64,000 bases of DNA from Pirellulales bacterium (GCA_019694455.1 JAIBBY010000022.1:1-64000), one strand, 5' to 3'. Numbered from the stretch's first letter, positions 36,968 to 44,853 are shown. Numbers and translations: made by a program. Notes: generated by a model from the sequence alone, not told the origin.

Positions 36968-37492
36968 TCACTGTGGAGTTAGTTCGCTGCGCAGTCGCCG
37001 CAAGGCGTGATGCAGCAGCACGCCGACATGGCTCACCGAGATCTCCATCACCTCGGCGATCTCGCGATACGACAACTCATGCTCGAACTTGAGTCGCACC
37101 GCCTCCTGCTGCTGTGGCGGCAAGGCGGCCACCAGTCGCAGCGCGCGCCCCGCCTCCTCTTGGCGTTCCAGTGGCGAGATTTGTTTGTCTGCCACGGGCT
37201 GGCCGATGGCGTCGCTATCCAACACGGTTTGCATGCGAGACTCCTTGCGGCAAACATCGAGCGCTCGGCGGCGACAGACGGTGTACAGCCAGGCCCCCAA
37301 ATGGCCATCGAGCGCGGCGCGGTCCTGCTGCGCCAGTTTCAAAAACGTGTCCTGCACGACATCGCGCGCCAACTCGCGCTCACCCACGATCCGCCAGGCG
37401 AAGATCGTCAATCGCCGTTCGTATTGGGCCAGCGCATGCTCGACCCATGCTTGCTGGCGCTCGTCATTTGCGGCTGGTGTGGTTGGGCTCAT
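36968..37492 (-). CDS. ECF-family RNA polymerase sigma factor
   Basis: The protein has 174 residues. Region 2 covers about 20-85 (FAWRIVGERELARDVVQDTFLKLAQ and LGAWLYTVCRRRALDVCR), and region 4 about 115-172 (LPPQQQEAVRLKFEHELSYREIAEVMEIS in part; VGVLLHHALRRLR). These are the conserved core-binding and -35-binding regions. It is upstream of and on the same strand as the vWA protein with an anti-sigma-like N-terminus, which suggests the pair is a sigma/anti-sigma unit. No ECF-type promoter was assigned. Confidence 0.92.
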   Translation of the reverse strand: MSPTTPAANDERQQAWVEHALAQYERRLTIFAWRIVGERELARDVVQDTFLKLAQQDRAALDGHLGAWLYTVCRRRALDVCRKESRMQTVLDSDAIGQPVADKQISPLERQEEAGRALRLVAALPPQQQEAVRLKFEHELSYREIAEVMEISVSHVGVLLHHALRRLRSELTPQ

Positions 37493-37635
37493 GCGGCGCC
37501 GTTTGCGGTTCGCCCCTGCGTCGCTCTCCAGATGATTAGACGCTTGGGGGGAGAGTTTATTACGGCCGCCGCCCAGAATTTCTTACAATTGTTGTAAGTC
37601 GTTACGCCGCCGCCGTCTGCCGTGAGCGCCAAGCA

Positions 37636-38349
37636 ATGCTCGACCGCGTATTGGAACCCGAAGTCATGGACAGCGCCGACGAGGCGCGACAGTACGACCA
37701 GATGGACCACGGGGCGGTCAACCGCGCCTTTGTGGATGATTTTCTGGCGGCGCTACGGAGCAGTTCATCCGCCACGGTTGCCGCATCGTCATACCGCGTT
37801 GCGCCACCATCACAAAGTATGAAAATCTTGGATCTTGGGACCGGCACGGCGCAGATACCGATCGCGCTTTGCCAGCGCGTGGCCACTTGCCGCGTGGTCG
37901 CCATCGACGCCGCCGATAGCATGCTGGCCTTGGCGAGAAAGAACGTAGCCGCCGCGCAGCTAACCGGCCGCATCGAGCTTGCCCGCGTCGACGCCAAGCG
38001 GTTGCCGTATCCTGACGCGGCCTTTGCCGCCGTGATGTCGAATTCGATCGTGCATCACATCGCCGAGCCACGAGCGGTGCTGGCCGAGGCGCTGCGCGTG
38101 ACCCAGCCGGGAGGGGCGATCTTTGTGCGCGACCTGCTGCGACCGGGCACGCGGGGGGAGTTGTCACGACTGGTCGACCTGCATGCCGCCGCCGCCACGC
38201 CCCCGCAGCGAGCGCTGTTCGCCGACTCGCTGACCGCGGCGCTGTCGCTCGATGAGATGCAAGCGCTGGTGGCCGATCTTGGGCATAGCCCTGGCGCCGT
38301 GCGACAAACCAGCGATCGTCATTGGACGTGGGAGACGATCCGAGTTTGA
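37636..38349 (+). CDS. Class I SAM-dependent methyltransferase
   Basis: The protein has 237 residues. Motif I is KILDLGTGTAQIPIAL (63-78), followed by VVAIDAADSML, LARVDAKRLPYPDAAFAAVMSNSIVHHI and LRVTQPGGAIFVRDLLRPG. This is the Methyltransf_11/25 pattern for small molecules. The N-terminal QYDQMDHGAVNRAFVDDFLA segment is common in methyltransferases of this group. The substrate is unknown. It is divergent from the sigma factor gene. Confidence 0.88.
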   Translation: MLDRVLEPEVMDSADEARQYDQMDHGAVNRAFVDDFLAALRSSSSATVAASSYRVAPPSQSMKILDLGTGTAQIPIALCQRVATCRVVAIDAADSMLALARKNVAAAQLTGRIELARVDAKRLPYPDAAFAAVMSNSIVHHIAEPRAVLAEALRVTQPGGAIFVRDLLRPGTRGELSRLVDLHAAAATPPQRALFADSLTAALSLDEMQALVADLGHSPGAVRQTSDRHWTWETIRV

Positions 38350-38385
38350 AACCACTTCGAGGCCGTCTTGATAAATAGAGATGCG

Positions 38386-38754
38386 TTAGGCCGTGGAGGT
38401 GTTGTAGGCGGGCGGATCGCTGGCGGGGAACGATTCCCAAGAGGCTTCGTCAATCGAGCACTCGAGATTGCCCTGGCGTGGAACCTCGTCGAGCTCGCCC
38501 TCCAGGCAGGGGCCATACAGTTCTTGGAAGCTGCGCCATGCCAGGTAGCCCCCCATGCCAGCCAGGGCCAAGCCAGTCAGCGAGCGGCGCGAGAGTCCGA
38601 TGCCGACCAGCGCGCTGCCCCCCATGAGTTGAAGCCAATGGGTCATTTCTGTTCGCGCGGTGGCGATAAACTGGGCACGTCCCTCCTCCGGCAAGGGGCT
38701 GCTCGCCGGATCGATGATCTTTTCTCGCAGCGCCTGCATCTGTGCAGAAATCAT
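38386..38754 (-). CDS. Small membrane protein with conserved SFPASDPPA tail
   Basis: The protein has 122 residues; AGGAGGAA 6 bp upstream fixes the start. Residues 40-75 hold two short hydrophobic stretches (MGGSALVGIGLSRRSLTGLALAGMGGYLAW in part) that could form a hairpin in the membrane, as in DUF2892-like proteins. The C-terminus carries IDEASWESFPASDPPAY, a motif I recall from several unrelated small stress-associated proteins. Function unknown. Confidence 0.75.
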   Translation of the reverse strand: MISAQMQALREKIIDPASSPLPEEGRAQFIATARTEMTHWLQLMGGSALVGIGLSRRSLTGLALAGMGGYLAWRSFQELYGPCLEGELDEVPRQGNLECSIDEASWESFPASDPPAYNTSTA

Positions 38755-39098
38755 GTTCTTCCTCCTATTGTCGACAAGCTAGCCGCGGCGCGATCCAAAC
38801 GACGATCAAGATCGTTCACTTCTGGCGCGACTTGCTCTTTGGTGTCGCCGTGGAGCCGGTGATAAACGCCCCGGCGGTTGATCGCTCGATTCGTTTGTCG
38901 AATCGCGAATGACGGCAGTTGCTCTCCGTATTTTGTGGCTCAATGGATACATTCCATTGGCAACGCGGTACAAATGACGTGCCATGGCCTGGAAGCGAGG
39001 CGCAGCGTTCTTTTTTTGCCGCTGCCCGCTAGAAAGTGGGAGATTGCCGGCAGATATCTGGCCGCTGGGCGACCAGCGCGGCCGCGCCGGTCGTTCGG
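38755..39098. other. Intergenic region upstream of the tRNA genes
   Basis: The 344 bp to the tRNA promoter hold no supported gene. A perfect hairpin CGATTCG-TTTGT-CGAATCG lies at 38887-38905 without a T run. An eight-nucleotide run of T near 39010 is not preceded by a stable stem. Confidence 0.4.
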
Positions 39099-39126
39099 TT
39101 GACAGGCGAACCCGAGTACCTAGAAT
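39099..39126 (+). promoter_or_regulatory. Strong sigma70-type promoter for the tRNA-Ile/tRNA-Ala pair
   Basis: A consensus TTGACA (39099-39104) and TAGAAT (39121-39126) are separated by 16 bp. The expected start near 39133 lies about 90 bp upstream of tRNA-Ile, the next gene on this strand. Confidence 0.7.
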
Positions 39127-39221
39127 TAGCTCTTTCCTTCTGGAAAAGTGGGCTAAAGTTGTGCATTGCCTAGGGTTCCGACCGCGCTTGCCGCGTCGTG
39201 GGGGTCCCAGGCGGTCGCTTC

Positions 39222-39295
39222 GGGCGCATAGCTCAGTTGGTTAGAGCGCGTCCCTGATAAGGACGAGGTCCCAAGTTCGAATCTTGGTGCGCCCA
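39222..39295 (+). tRNA. tRNA-Ile (anticodon GAT)
   Basis: The gene is 74 nt long. The acceptor stem GGGCGCA pairs with TGCGCCC and is followed by discriminator A. The D arm is GCTCAGTTGGTTAGAGC. The anticodon stem-loop is GTCCC-TGATAAG-GAC-like with GAT at the centre. The T arm contains GTTCGAATC. CCA is not encoded. Confidence 0.97.
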
Positions 39296-39380
39296 CTTCC
39301 CATTTGCTGCACTCGCCAGCGGCCCAGCGGGGCGATTCGCAGCCTGGCCGGCGACGACGCCGGCGCAAGAATTGTCACAC

Positions 39381-39453
39381 GGGGACGTAGCTCAATTGGG
39401 AGAGCACTGCCTTTGCAAGGCAGGGGTTGAGGGTTCGATCCCCTTCGTCTCCA
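39381..39453 (+). tRNA. tRNA-Ala (anticodon TGC)
   Basis: The gene is 73 nt long. The acceptor stem GGGGACG pairs with CGTCTCC (one G-T pair) and is followed by discriminator A. The D arm is GCTCAATTGGGAGAGC, the anticodon arm CTGCC-TTTGCAA-GGCAG with TGC, and the T arm contains GTTCGATCC. It lies 85 bp after tRNA-Ile. No rRNA flanks the pair. A weak hairpin plus TTTTT at about 39506-39534 may terminate it. Confidence 0.97.
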
Positions 39454-39505
39454 CTTGGTCCAACTGCCCGGTTGGCCTAATCTTCGGCCGCGCGGCGGGC
39501 TAGCG

Positions 39506-39534
39506 CCGCCAAGGCGCGCGCTGGCGGGATTTTT
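39506..39534 (+). terminator. Possible terminator after tRNA-Ala
   Basis: CCGCCA and TGGCGG are separated by 10 nt and followed by GATTTTT. An alternative 5-bp stem in the same stretch competes, so the assignment is tentative. Confidence 0.4.
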
Positions 39535-39628
39535 CACTCTCCTGGGGCGCAATTCAGTGTCCCGCTATTTTCGGTGTACACTGTCAGGCGATATTGCCGC
39601 CGTCGACCTGGGTGAGGAGTAACCGCAT

Positions 39629-40600
39629 ATGCGCCGACGTGAGTTCTTGGCCGCCGCCACCGTGACCGCTTGCGCCGGGTTGACCCGGGCCGCTGACGCC
39701 AGTCCCAAGCAAGCGCTGGAAGTTCGCCAGCGCGAAACCGACCACTTCGACCTGATCTTTCAGCCCGAGTCGCCGCGGCCGTTGCGCATCTTGCAGATCA
39801 CCGATACTCATTTTGGCAGCCCCTCGGCCAAGGCCAAGGAACTGGATCAGCGCAGCTTCGATCTGATCGCGGCGATGGTAAAGCAGCATCAACCCGACTT
39901 CATCAACCACACCGGCGACTTTGTCAACAACGATCAAGGCCCGCGCGTGAGCTATGAGGCGATCGATTTTATGGATGGGCTGGGCGTGCCGTGGGCGCAT
40001 TCGCTCGGCAATCACGATATTGGCGCCGTCTCGACCGAGGATTATCGCCAGCGTCTCAAGCAGGCGACCTTCGGCTACTTCGACGCCGATGACCACCGCG
40101 AGTACTCGTACCGGCTGGATGTGGTGGCGCCGGGCGCCGAGCGCCCCATGTGGACGATCTATTGCTTTGACTCGGGTTCTCGCGCGGGCAGCAAGCACGT
40201 GAGCCGGCGCCAGCTTGACTGGTACGGCCGCCAACTAGAACGCGACCGCGAGCGCGAGATCGCCTGCCCGGCCGTGGCGATGATTCATATCCCGGTGGTC
40301 GAGTTCCATAAATTGCAAGACGCGCATGCGTTTCGCGGCATCTTTGGCGAGCGGGTTTGTTTCGAGAGCGACCAGGGAGGCACCTTCACCAGGCTGAAGA
40401 ACGCGCAGCGTGTCCGCGCCATCTTCAGCGGCCACGATCACCAGAACGACTACTGCGGCGATTGGGAAGGCGTGGAACTGGTCTATGGCCGGGTGTCTGG
40501 TTGGTCTGGCTATGGCGACCTGGAACGGGGAGGCCGCCTGATCGAGCTCGACCCCGCGACCGGCAGCTACCGGCACCGCATTGTCTTTGCGACCGCATAA
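39629..40600 (+). CDS. Exported metallophosphoesterase
   Basis: The protein has 323 residues; GAGGAG 9 bp upstream supports the start. The N-terminus MRRREFLAAATVTAC has an RRxFL pattern, so it may be a Tat substrate. The calcineurin-like metal motifs are in order: ITDTHFG, HTGDFVNN, SLGNHDIG, MIHIPVVE and SGHDHQNDY. Two metal ions and phosphoester hydrolysis are expected. The substrate is not known. It lies just upstream of the merR operon on the same strand, but with its own promoter region and a hairpin after it. Confidence 0.9.
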   Translation: MRRREFLAAATVTACAGLTRAADASPKQALEVRQRETDHFDLIFQPESPRPLRILQITDTHFGSPSAKAKELDQRSFDLIAAMVKQHQPDFINHTGDFVNNDQGPRVSYEAIDFMDGLGVPWAHSLGNHDIGAVSTEDYRQRLKQATFGYFDADDHREYSYRLDVVAPGAERPMWTIYCFDSGSRAGSKHVSRRQLDWYGRQLERDREREIACPAVAMIHIPVVEFHKLQDAHAFRGIFGERVCFESDQGGTFTRLKNAQRVRAIFSGHDHQNDYCGDWEGVELVYGRVSGWSGYGDLERGGRLIELDPATGSYRHRIVFATA

Positions 40601-40604
40601 ATCG

Positions 40605-40631
40605 GCGCCGCGGCAAAAATAGCCGCTGCGC
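40605..40631 (+). repeat. Imperfect hairpin after the metallophosphoesterase gene
   Basis: GCGCCGCGGC and GCCGCTGCGC pair with one mismatch around an AAAAATA loop. No T run follows, so it is only a weak terminator candidate. Confidence 0.35.
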
Positions 40632-40707
40632 GCCTCGGCGCGGCAACACCCGTGGTCCAATAGGCTTATAAAAAACGCAAATCAGAAACTTTCTGGCCGG
40701 GAGGCTA

Positions 40708-40739
40708 TTGACCCTGGAGTATACTCCACAGTCCATAAT
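40708..40739 (+). promoter_or_regulatory. MerR-type promoter and operator of the merR-norB-cupin operon
   Basis: The -35 TTGACC (40708-40713) and -10 CATAAT (40734-40739) are 20 bp apart, longer than the normal 17 and characteristic of promoters that a MerR-family activator must untwist. Within the spacer is a perfect 14-bp palindrome TGGAGTATACTCCA (40715-40728). It closely resembles the zinc-responsive zntA operator of E. coli as I recall it. The MerR gene starts 24 bp further on. Confidence 0.85.
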
Positions 40740-40762
40740 CTCCACATGCAGGAGGTTTTACG

Positions 40763-41182
40763 GTGCGTTTCTTGAAAATCGGCGACGTCGCACGCCTTTC
40801 GGGCGTGGGCATCGAGACCATTCGCTACTACGAGAAAGAGGGTTTGCTAGCGGCGCCAGCGCGTCGCCCCTCGGGCTATCGGCAGTACGACGACGCCGCG
40901 GTGCAGCGTTTGCAGTTCATCCGGCAAAGCAAGCAGTTGGGTTTCTCGCTGAGTGAAATTCGCGAGCTGCTGCGATTGTGGTTCGACGCCAACTCGCGCT
41001 GCGTGCATGTGCGGGCGTTAGCGGAGGCCAGGCTGGCCGACATCAACCAGAAGATCGACGAGCTCGACGCGATGCGCCAAAAGCTGGCCGGCGTGTTGGC
41101 CGAATGCCAACATCAAGCAGCGATCGTGGACTGTCCCATCTTTGACGTTCTAGGCCGTCAAACATCTTCAACCTCGCAGTGA
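40763..41182 (+). CDS. MerR-family transcriptional regulator with mercury-type cysteine triad
   Basis: The protein has 139 residues from GTG, with AGGAGG 7 bp upstream. Residues 4-72 are the MerR winged helix (KIGDVARLSGVGIETIRYYEKEGLL, given in part; GFSLSEIRELL). A dimerisation helix follows (about 82-112). Three cysteines are C80, C115 and C124. Their spacing (35 and 9) equals that of C82, C117 and C126 of Tn501 MerR, which bind Hg(II). The terminal loop DCPIFDVL matches the metal-binding loop of MerR/ZntR-type proteins. It probably activates its own operon. The inducer may be a metal, or NO acting on thiols, since the next gene is a NO reductase. Confidence 0.9.
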   Translation: MRFLKIGDVARLSGVGIETIRYYEKEGLLAAPARRPSGYRQYDDAAVQRLQFIRQSKQLGFSLSEIRELLRLWFDANSRCVHVRALAEARLADINQKIDELDAMRQKLAGVLAECQHQAAIVDCPIFDVLGRQTSSTSQ

Positions 41183-41217
41183 CGCGAGTACAGAAAAAGC
41201 TAGGAAAGGTCCAGTAA

Positions 41218-43506
41218 ATGCGACGACTGTGGATTGGTTTCACTCTCGTGATGGTGCTGTCGTTCTTGGTGCTCGGTTGGATTGGCACGCGGATCTATCA
41301 AGAAGCGCCGCCCATCCCACAGCGGGTGGTCACCACCGAGGGGACCGTGTTGATCCAGCCGGGCGAAATCACCGCGGGCCAAAACGTATGGCAGTCGATG
41401 GGGGGCATGCAGGTCGGCTCCATCTGGGGGCACGGCAGCTACACGGCGCCCGACTGGACCGCCGATTGGCTCCATCGCGAGGCGGAGTTCATTCTTAACC
41501 GCTGGGCCAACGACGAATTCAAGAAGCCCTACAACGAATTGTCGGCCGAGCACAAGGCGCTGTTGCAGGGCCGCCTGGAGTCTTCGATCCGCAAAAACAC
41601 CTACGATCCCGCGACTGGCGATGTGACGATCGACCCGGTCCGCGCCGCCGCGTTCCAGAACAACCTGGAGCACTACTCCCAGGTGTTCTCCGAAGGTGAG
41701 TCCGACTATGCCATTCCGGTTGGCGCGGTGACCGATCCGACGCGCTTGCGCAACCTGGCGGCGTTTTTCTTTTGGACCTCCTGGGCCGCAACCACCAACC
41801 GGCCCAACGATCACATCACCTACACCCACAACTGGCCTTACGAACCCTTGGTAGGCAACCGCCCCACTGGCGAGTCGGTGGTGTGGACCGGCGTGAGCAT
41901 CATTGTGCTGTTGGCGGGCATTTCCGGCATGGTGTGGTGGTACGCCGCTCGGCGTTCGGAAGAGGCCGAGCCGCGGCTGCCAGACACCGATCCTTTGGGT
42001 GGCTGGAAGGCCACCGATTCGCAGCGCGCGACGGTGAAATACTTTTGGATTGTCGCAGCGTTGATTCTGGTGCAGATGCTCATGGGTGTGCTCGTGGCGC
42101 ACTACGGCGTGGAAGGGGACGGCTTCTACGGTTTTCCGCTATCCAAGTTCCTGCCGTATAGCGTTGCCCGTACTTGGCACGTGCAGATTGGTTTGTTCTG
42201 GATCGCCACCGCCTGGCTGGGGGCGGGGCTGTTCATTGGCCCGTTGGTCAGCGGCGTCGAGCCCAAGGGGCAGGCGCTCGGCGTGAACGTGCTGTTCTTG
42301 GCGCTGCTATTGGTGGTGGTGGGCTCGCTGACCGGCGAATGGTTGAGCGTACACAACCACCTGTCCGATAAAGTTTCGTTCTATTTGGGGCATCAGGGGT
42401 ATGAATACGTCGAACTGGGGCGCGTATGGCAACTGGCGCTCATGGTGGGGCTGTTGCTGTGGCTGGTGCTGATGGTGCGCGTGTTGTGGCCTGCCGTGCG
42501 CGGCGAGGGGGGGCAAAAGCAGCTTGTCTCGCTGCTGTTGGTGGCGACCGCGGCCATTGCGCTCTTTTATGGCGCCGGCTTGACCTGGGGACAGCACACG
42601 CATTTGACCATCGTCGAATATTGGCGCTGGTGGGTGGTGCATCTGTGGGTGGAAGGGTTCTTCGAAGTCTTCGCCACCACGGTCATCGCGTTCTTCTTCA
42701 TGCGGCTGGGCCTGGTGCGCCCCGGCATCGCCGCCGCGGCCGCCTTGCTCTCGGCCACCATCTTTCTCGCGGGCGGCATCATCGGCACCTGCCATCACCT
42801 GTACTTCGCGGGCACGCCGACGGTGGCGCTGGCCTGGGGTTCGGTGTTCAGCGCGCTAGAGGTGGTGCCGCTCACCTTGGTGGGCTTTGACGCGATGGAA
42901 GACCTGCGCCGCTCGAGCGTCACGCCGTGGGTGCAACGCTACAAATGGCCGATCTACTTTTTCGTGGCGGTCGCCTTCTGGAACATGGTGGGCGCTGGCC
43001 TGTTTGGCTTCATGATCAACCCGCCGATCGCCCTCTATTACATGCAAGGGCTGAACACCACGCCGGTCCACGGTCACGCCGCGCTGTTCGGGGTGTATGG
43101 CCTGTTGGGCATCGGCCTGATGCTGGTCTGCCTGCGGGCGCTGATCCCGGGCGTGGAATGGAAAGACGGCCTGCTGCGGTTCTCGTTCTGGTCGCTCAAC
43201 ATCGGCCTGTTCGCCATGTGCGTGCTGAGCTTGTTGCCGGTCGGCCTGATGCAAACCTGGGCCTCGGTGGACAAAGGCTATTGGTATGCTCGCAGCGGCG
43301 ACTTCATGCAGACGCCGATCATGCAAAACCTGCGCTGGATGCGGGTGCCGGGGGACACCATCTTCTTCTTTGGGGCGGTGGCTTTGGTGATCTTCGTGGC
43401 AGGGCTAAAAACGGGACATTCATTTCGGAGTCAGAGTGATGGCCATCGAGCACGCCCAAGCGGGCAACTTGATCGACGTTCGCCCGTGGGGAGCGGGGCT
43501 GAGTAA
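41218..43506 (+). CDS. norB: Quinol-dependent nitric oxide reductase (qNOR)
   Basis: The protein has 762 residues. An N-terminal helix and a periplasmic domain with GQNVWQSMGGMQVGSIWGHG mark the qNOR type, in which the NorC-like part is fused and uses quinol directly. The heme-copper-oxidase-like core shows low-spin heme His 321 (TWHVQIGLFW), His 475 with Glu 479 (VVHLWVEGFFE), His 526/527 (GTCHHLYFAG) and His 618/620 (TPVHGHAALF). It reduces NO to N2O. AGGAAAGG precedes the ATG, 35 bp after merR. The last 22 codons overlap the cupin gene in another frame and look non-native, so the gene may have lost its original stop. Confidence 0.95.
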   Translation: MRRLWIGFTLVMVLSFLVLGWIGTRIYQEAPPIPQRVVTTEGTVLIQPGEITAGQNVWQSMGGMQVGSIWGHGSYTAPDWTADWLHREAEFILNRWANDEFKKPYNELSAEHKALLQGRLESSIRKNTYDPATGDVTIDPVRAAAFQNNLEHYSQVFSEGESDYAIPVGAVTDPTRLRNLAAFFFWTSWAATTNRPNDHITYTHNWPYEPLVGNRPTGESVVWTGVSIIVLLAGISGMVWWYAARRSEEAEPRLPDTDPLGGWKATDSQRATVKYFWIVAALILVQMLMGVLVAHYGVEGDGFYGFPLSKFLPYSVARTWHVQIGLFWIATAWLGAGLFIGPLVSGVEPKGQALGVNVLFLALLLVVVGSLTGEWLSVHNHLSDKVSFYLGHQGYEYVELGRVWQLALMVGLLLWLVLMVRVLWPAVRGEGGQKQLVSLLLVATAAIALFYGAGLTWGQHTHLTIVEYWRWWVVHLWVEGFFEVFATTVIAFFFMRLGLVRPGIAAAAALLSATIFLAGGIIGTCHHLYFAGTPTVALAWGSVFSALEVVPLTLVGFDAMEDLRRSSVTPWVQRYKWPIYFFVAVAFWNMVGAGLFGFMINPPIALYYMQGLNTTPVHGHAALFGVYGLLGIGLMLVCLRALIPGVEWKDGLLRFSFWSLNIGLFAMCVLSLLPVGLMQTWASVDKGYWYARSGDFMQTPIMQNLRWMRVPGDTIFFFGAVALVIFVAGLKTGHSFRSQSDGHRARPSGQLDRRSPVGSGAE

Positions 43507-43783
43507 GCAGCAGACGGTCACCTTGGTGAAAACCGACGCGCTGGAGGTGATTCGGCTGGCGCTGCCGGCGGGACATGAGATCGCCACGCATCAGGCGCCC
43601 GACGAAATGACCGCGCAGTGCCTGGAAGGGCGCATCGCCTTCACGACGATGGGCAAGACGGTGGAGCTGATCGCTGGCAGCATGCTGTACCTCGCCGCGC
43701 GCGAGCCGCACGCCTTGCGGGCGCTCGAGGCCTCGTCGCTGTTGGTGACGCTGCTACTGCGGCCAAAGTCGGCGGCGGCATAG
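43439..43783 (+). CDS. Small cupin-domain protein
   Basis: The protein has 114 residues from ATG 43439; GTG 43436 is an alternative. Residues 24-105 form a single beta-barrel cupin: EVIRLALPAGHEIATHQAPDEMTAQCLEGRIAF and MLYLAAREPHALRALE. The motif-1 His positions (H51, H55) and the motif-2 His (H91-like, EPHAL) could bind a metal. Its ATG overlaps a TGA in the frame neighbouring norB (TGATG), so it is probably translationally coupled to norB. It is likely to assist NO detoxification or sense a small molecule, inferred from the operon only. Confidence 0.85.
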   Translation: MAIEHAQAGNLIDVRPWGAGLSKQQTVTLVKTDALEVIRLALPAGHEIATHQAPDEMTAQCLEGRIAFTTMGKTVELIAGSMLYLAAREPHALRALEASSLLVTLLLRPKSAAA

Positions 43784-43962
43784 CGCCGGCTGGCCGTTGC
43801 TACAGTTCGGCAATACGGATTTGCCCGCGGATTGGCGGGGCGCGCGGAGCTGGTATATATTCTTGGCTACGCTCCGTTCGCCCGTCGGCCGGCGCGCACA
43901 CTGGCGCGCCACTCGGCCAAGGCGTTATTGGTAGCGCCGCGCCAACCATGATCGGGGTAAAT

Positions 43963-44853
43963 ATGCCGGACTCGTCGCCGCCTGTGGACTCGGCTAACGA
44001 ACTGCAATTCCACACTGTCGAACCGGCGGGCGATGAAGGGTCGGCCGAATCGCGCAGTCGGAACTGTTTTCTCTGCGACCAGCCCATCGCCGACACGTAT
44101 TACGCCATCGCCGACTCGATGGTCTGCCCCGCTTGCCGCGAGCAGTTGAACGCCCCGGTCGCCGGCACCAGGATCGGCCGGTTTGCGAAGGCGTCGGTCA
44201 TGGGACTGGCAGCGGGCCTTGTCGGCATGATCGTATGGTTCGCTGTGCGGCGCCTTGCCCAGATCGAAGTCGGCTTGATCGCCGTGGTGGTGGGCTACAT
44301 GGTGGGCAAGGGAGTGCGTTGGGGTTCGAGAAACCAAGGCGGTTTGGGATATCAACTGCTGGCGGTGACGATCACCTACTGCTGCATCGCGGCGAACTAC
44401 ATGCCCGACATTTTCGAGGCGGCCTTCAGCGCCGCGCCAGAGAACCAAGCGGCGGCTGACCCTAATGCGCTGCCCGCCGATCCGATGGCCCAAGCTGCCA
44501 ATGAACAACAAGCCGCAGGCGATGCTGCGGCGGCAGTGGAGGTCGACGCGCCCGCCGCGAATCAAGCGGCCAAAGACGCAGCGGCCGCAGCGCCCCCAGT
44601 AGCGGATGAACGGCCGATAACCGCCGGCGAATTGGTGACCGCACTGGCGATGATTGCGGCGCTGGCCTTTTTGTTTTCGCTGGCCGTGCCGGTGCTGAGC
44701 GGCGCCGAGAACCCGATTGGACTGTTGATCGTAGGCTTCGCGCTGTGGGAGGCGTGGAAGTTCAATGCGCGCCGCCCGCTGGCGATCTCCGGACCCTATC
44801 AGTTGGGCCCGACGCCTGCGGATGATATTGCGGCCGCTGGAGAATCGCCTTGA
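43963..44853 (+). CDS. Zinc-ribbon membrane protein of unknown function
   Basis: The protein has 296 residues from ATG 43963; ATG 43948 is also possible. Near residue 30-60 there is a zinc-ribbon-like CFLCD...CPACR. Two or more transmembrane helices occupy 70-130 (KASVMGLAAGLVGMIVWF; VGLIAVVVGYMVGKG), followed by an Ala/Glu-rich linker (145-215) and two more helices (GELVTALAMIAALAFLFSL; NPIGLLIVGFALWEAW). Its stop overlaps the TTG start of the M50 protease gene. Confidence 0.78.
   Translation: MPDSSPPVDSANELQFHTVEPAGDEGSAESRSRNCFLCDQPIADTYYAIADSMVCPACREQLNAPVAGTRIGRFAKASVMGLAAGLVGMIVWFAVRRLAQIEVGLIAVVVGYMVGKGVRWGSRNQGGLGYQLLAVTITYCCIAANYMPDIFEAAFSAAPENQAAADPNALPADPMAQAANEQQAAGDAAAAVEVDAPAANQAAKDAAAAAPPVADERPITAGELVTALAMIAALAFLFSLAVPVLSGAENPIGLLIVGFALWEAWKFNARRPLAISGPYQLGPTPADDIAAAGESP

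Noticed and set aside
39296-39628. Fragments of 16S or 23S rRNA around the tRNA pair
   Set aside because: No conserved rRNA sequence was recognised on either side or between the tRNAs; the next gene is a protein gene.
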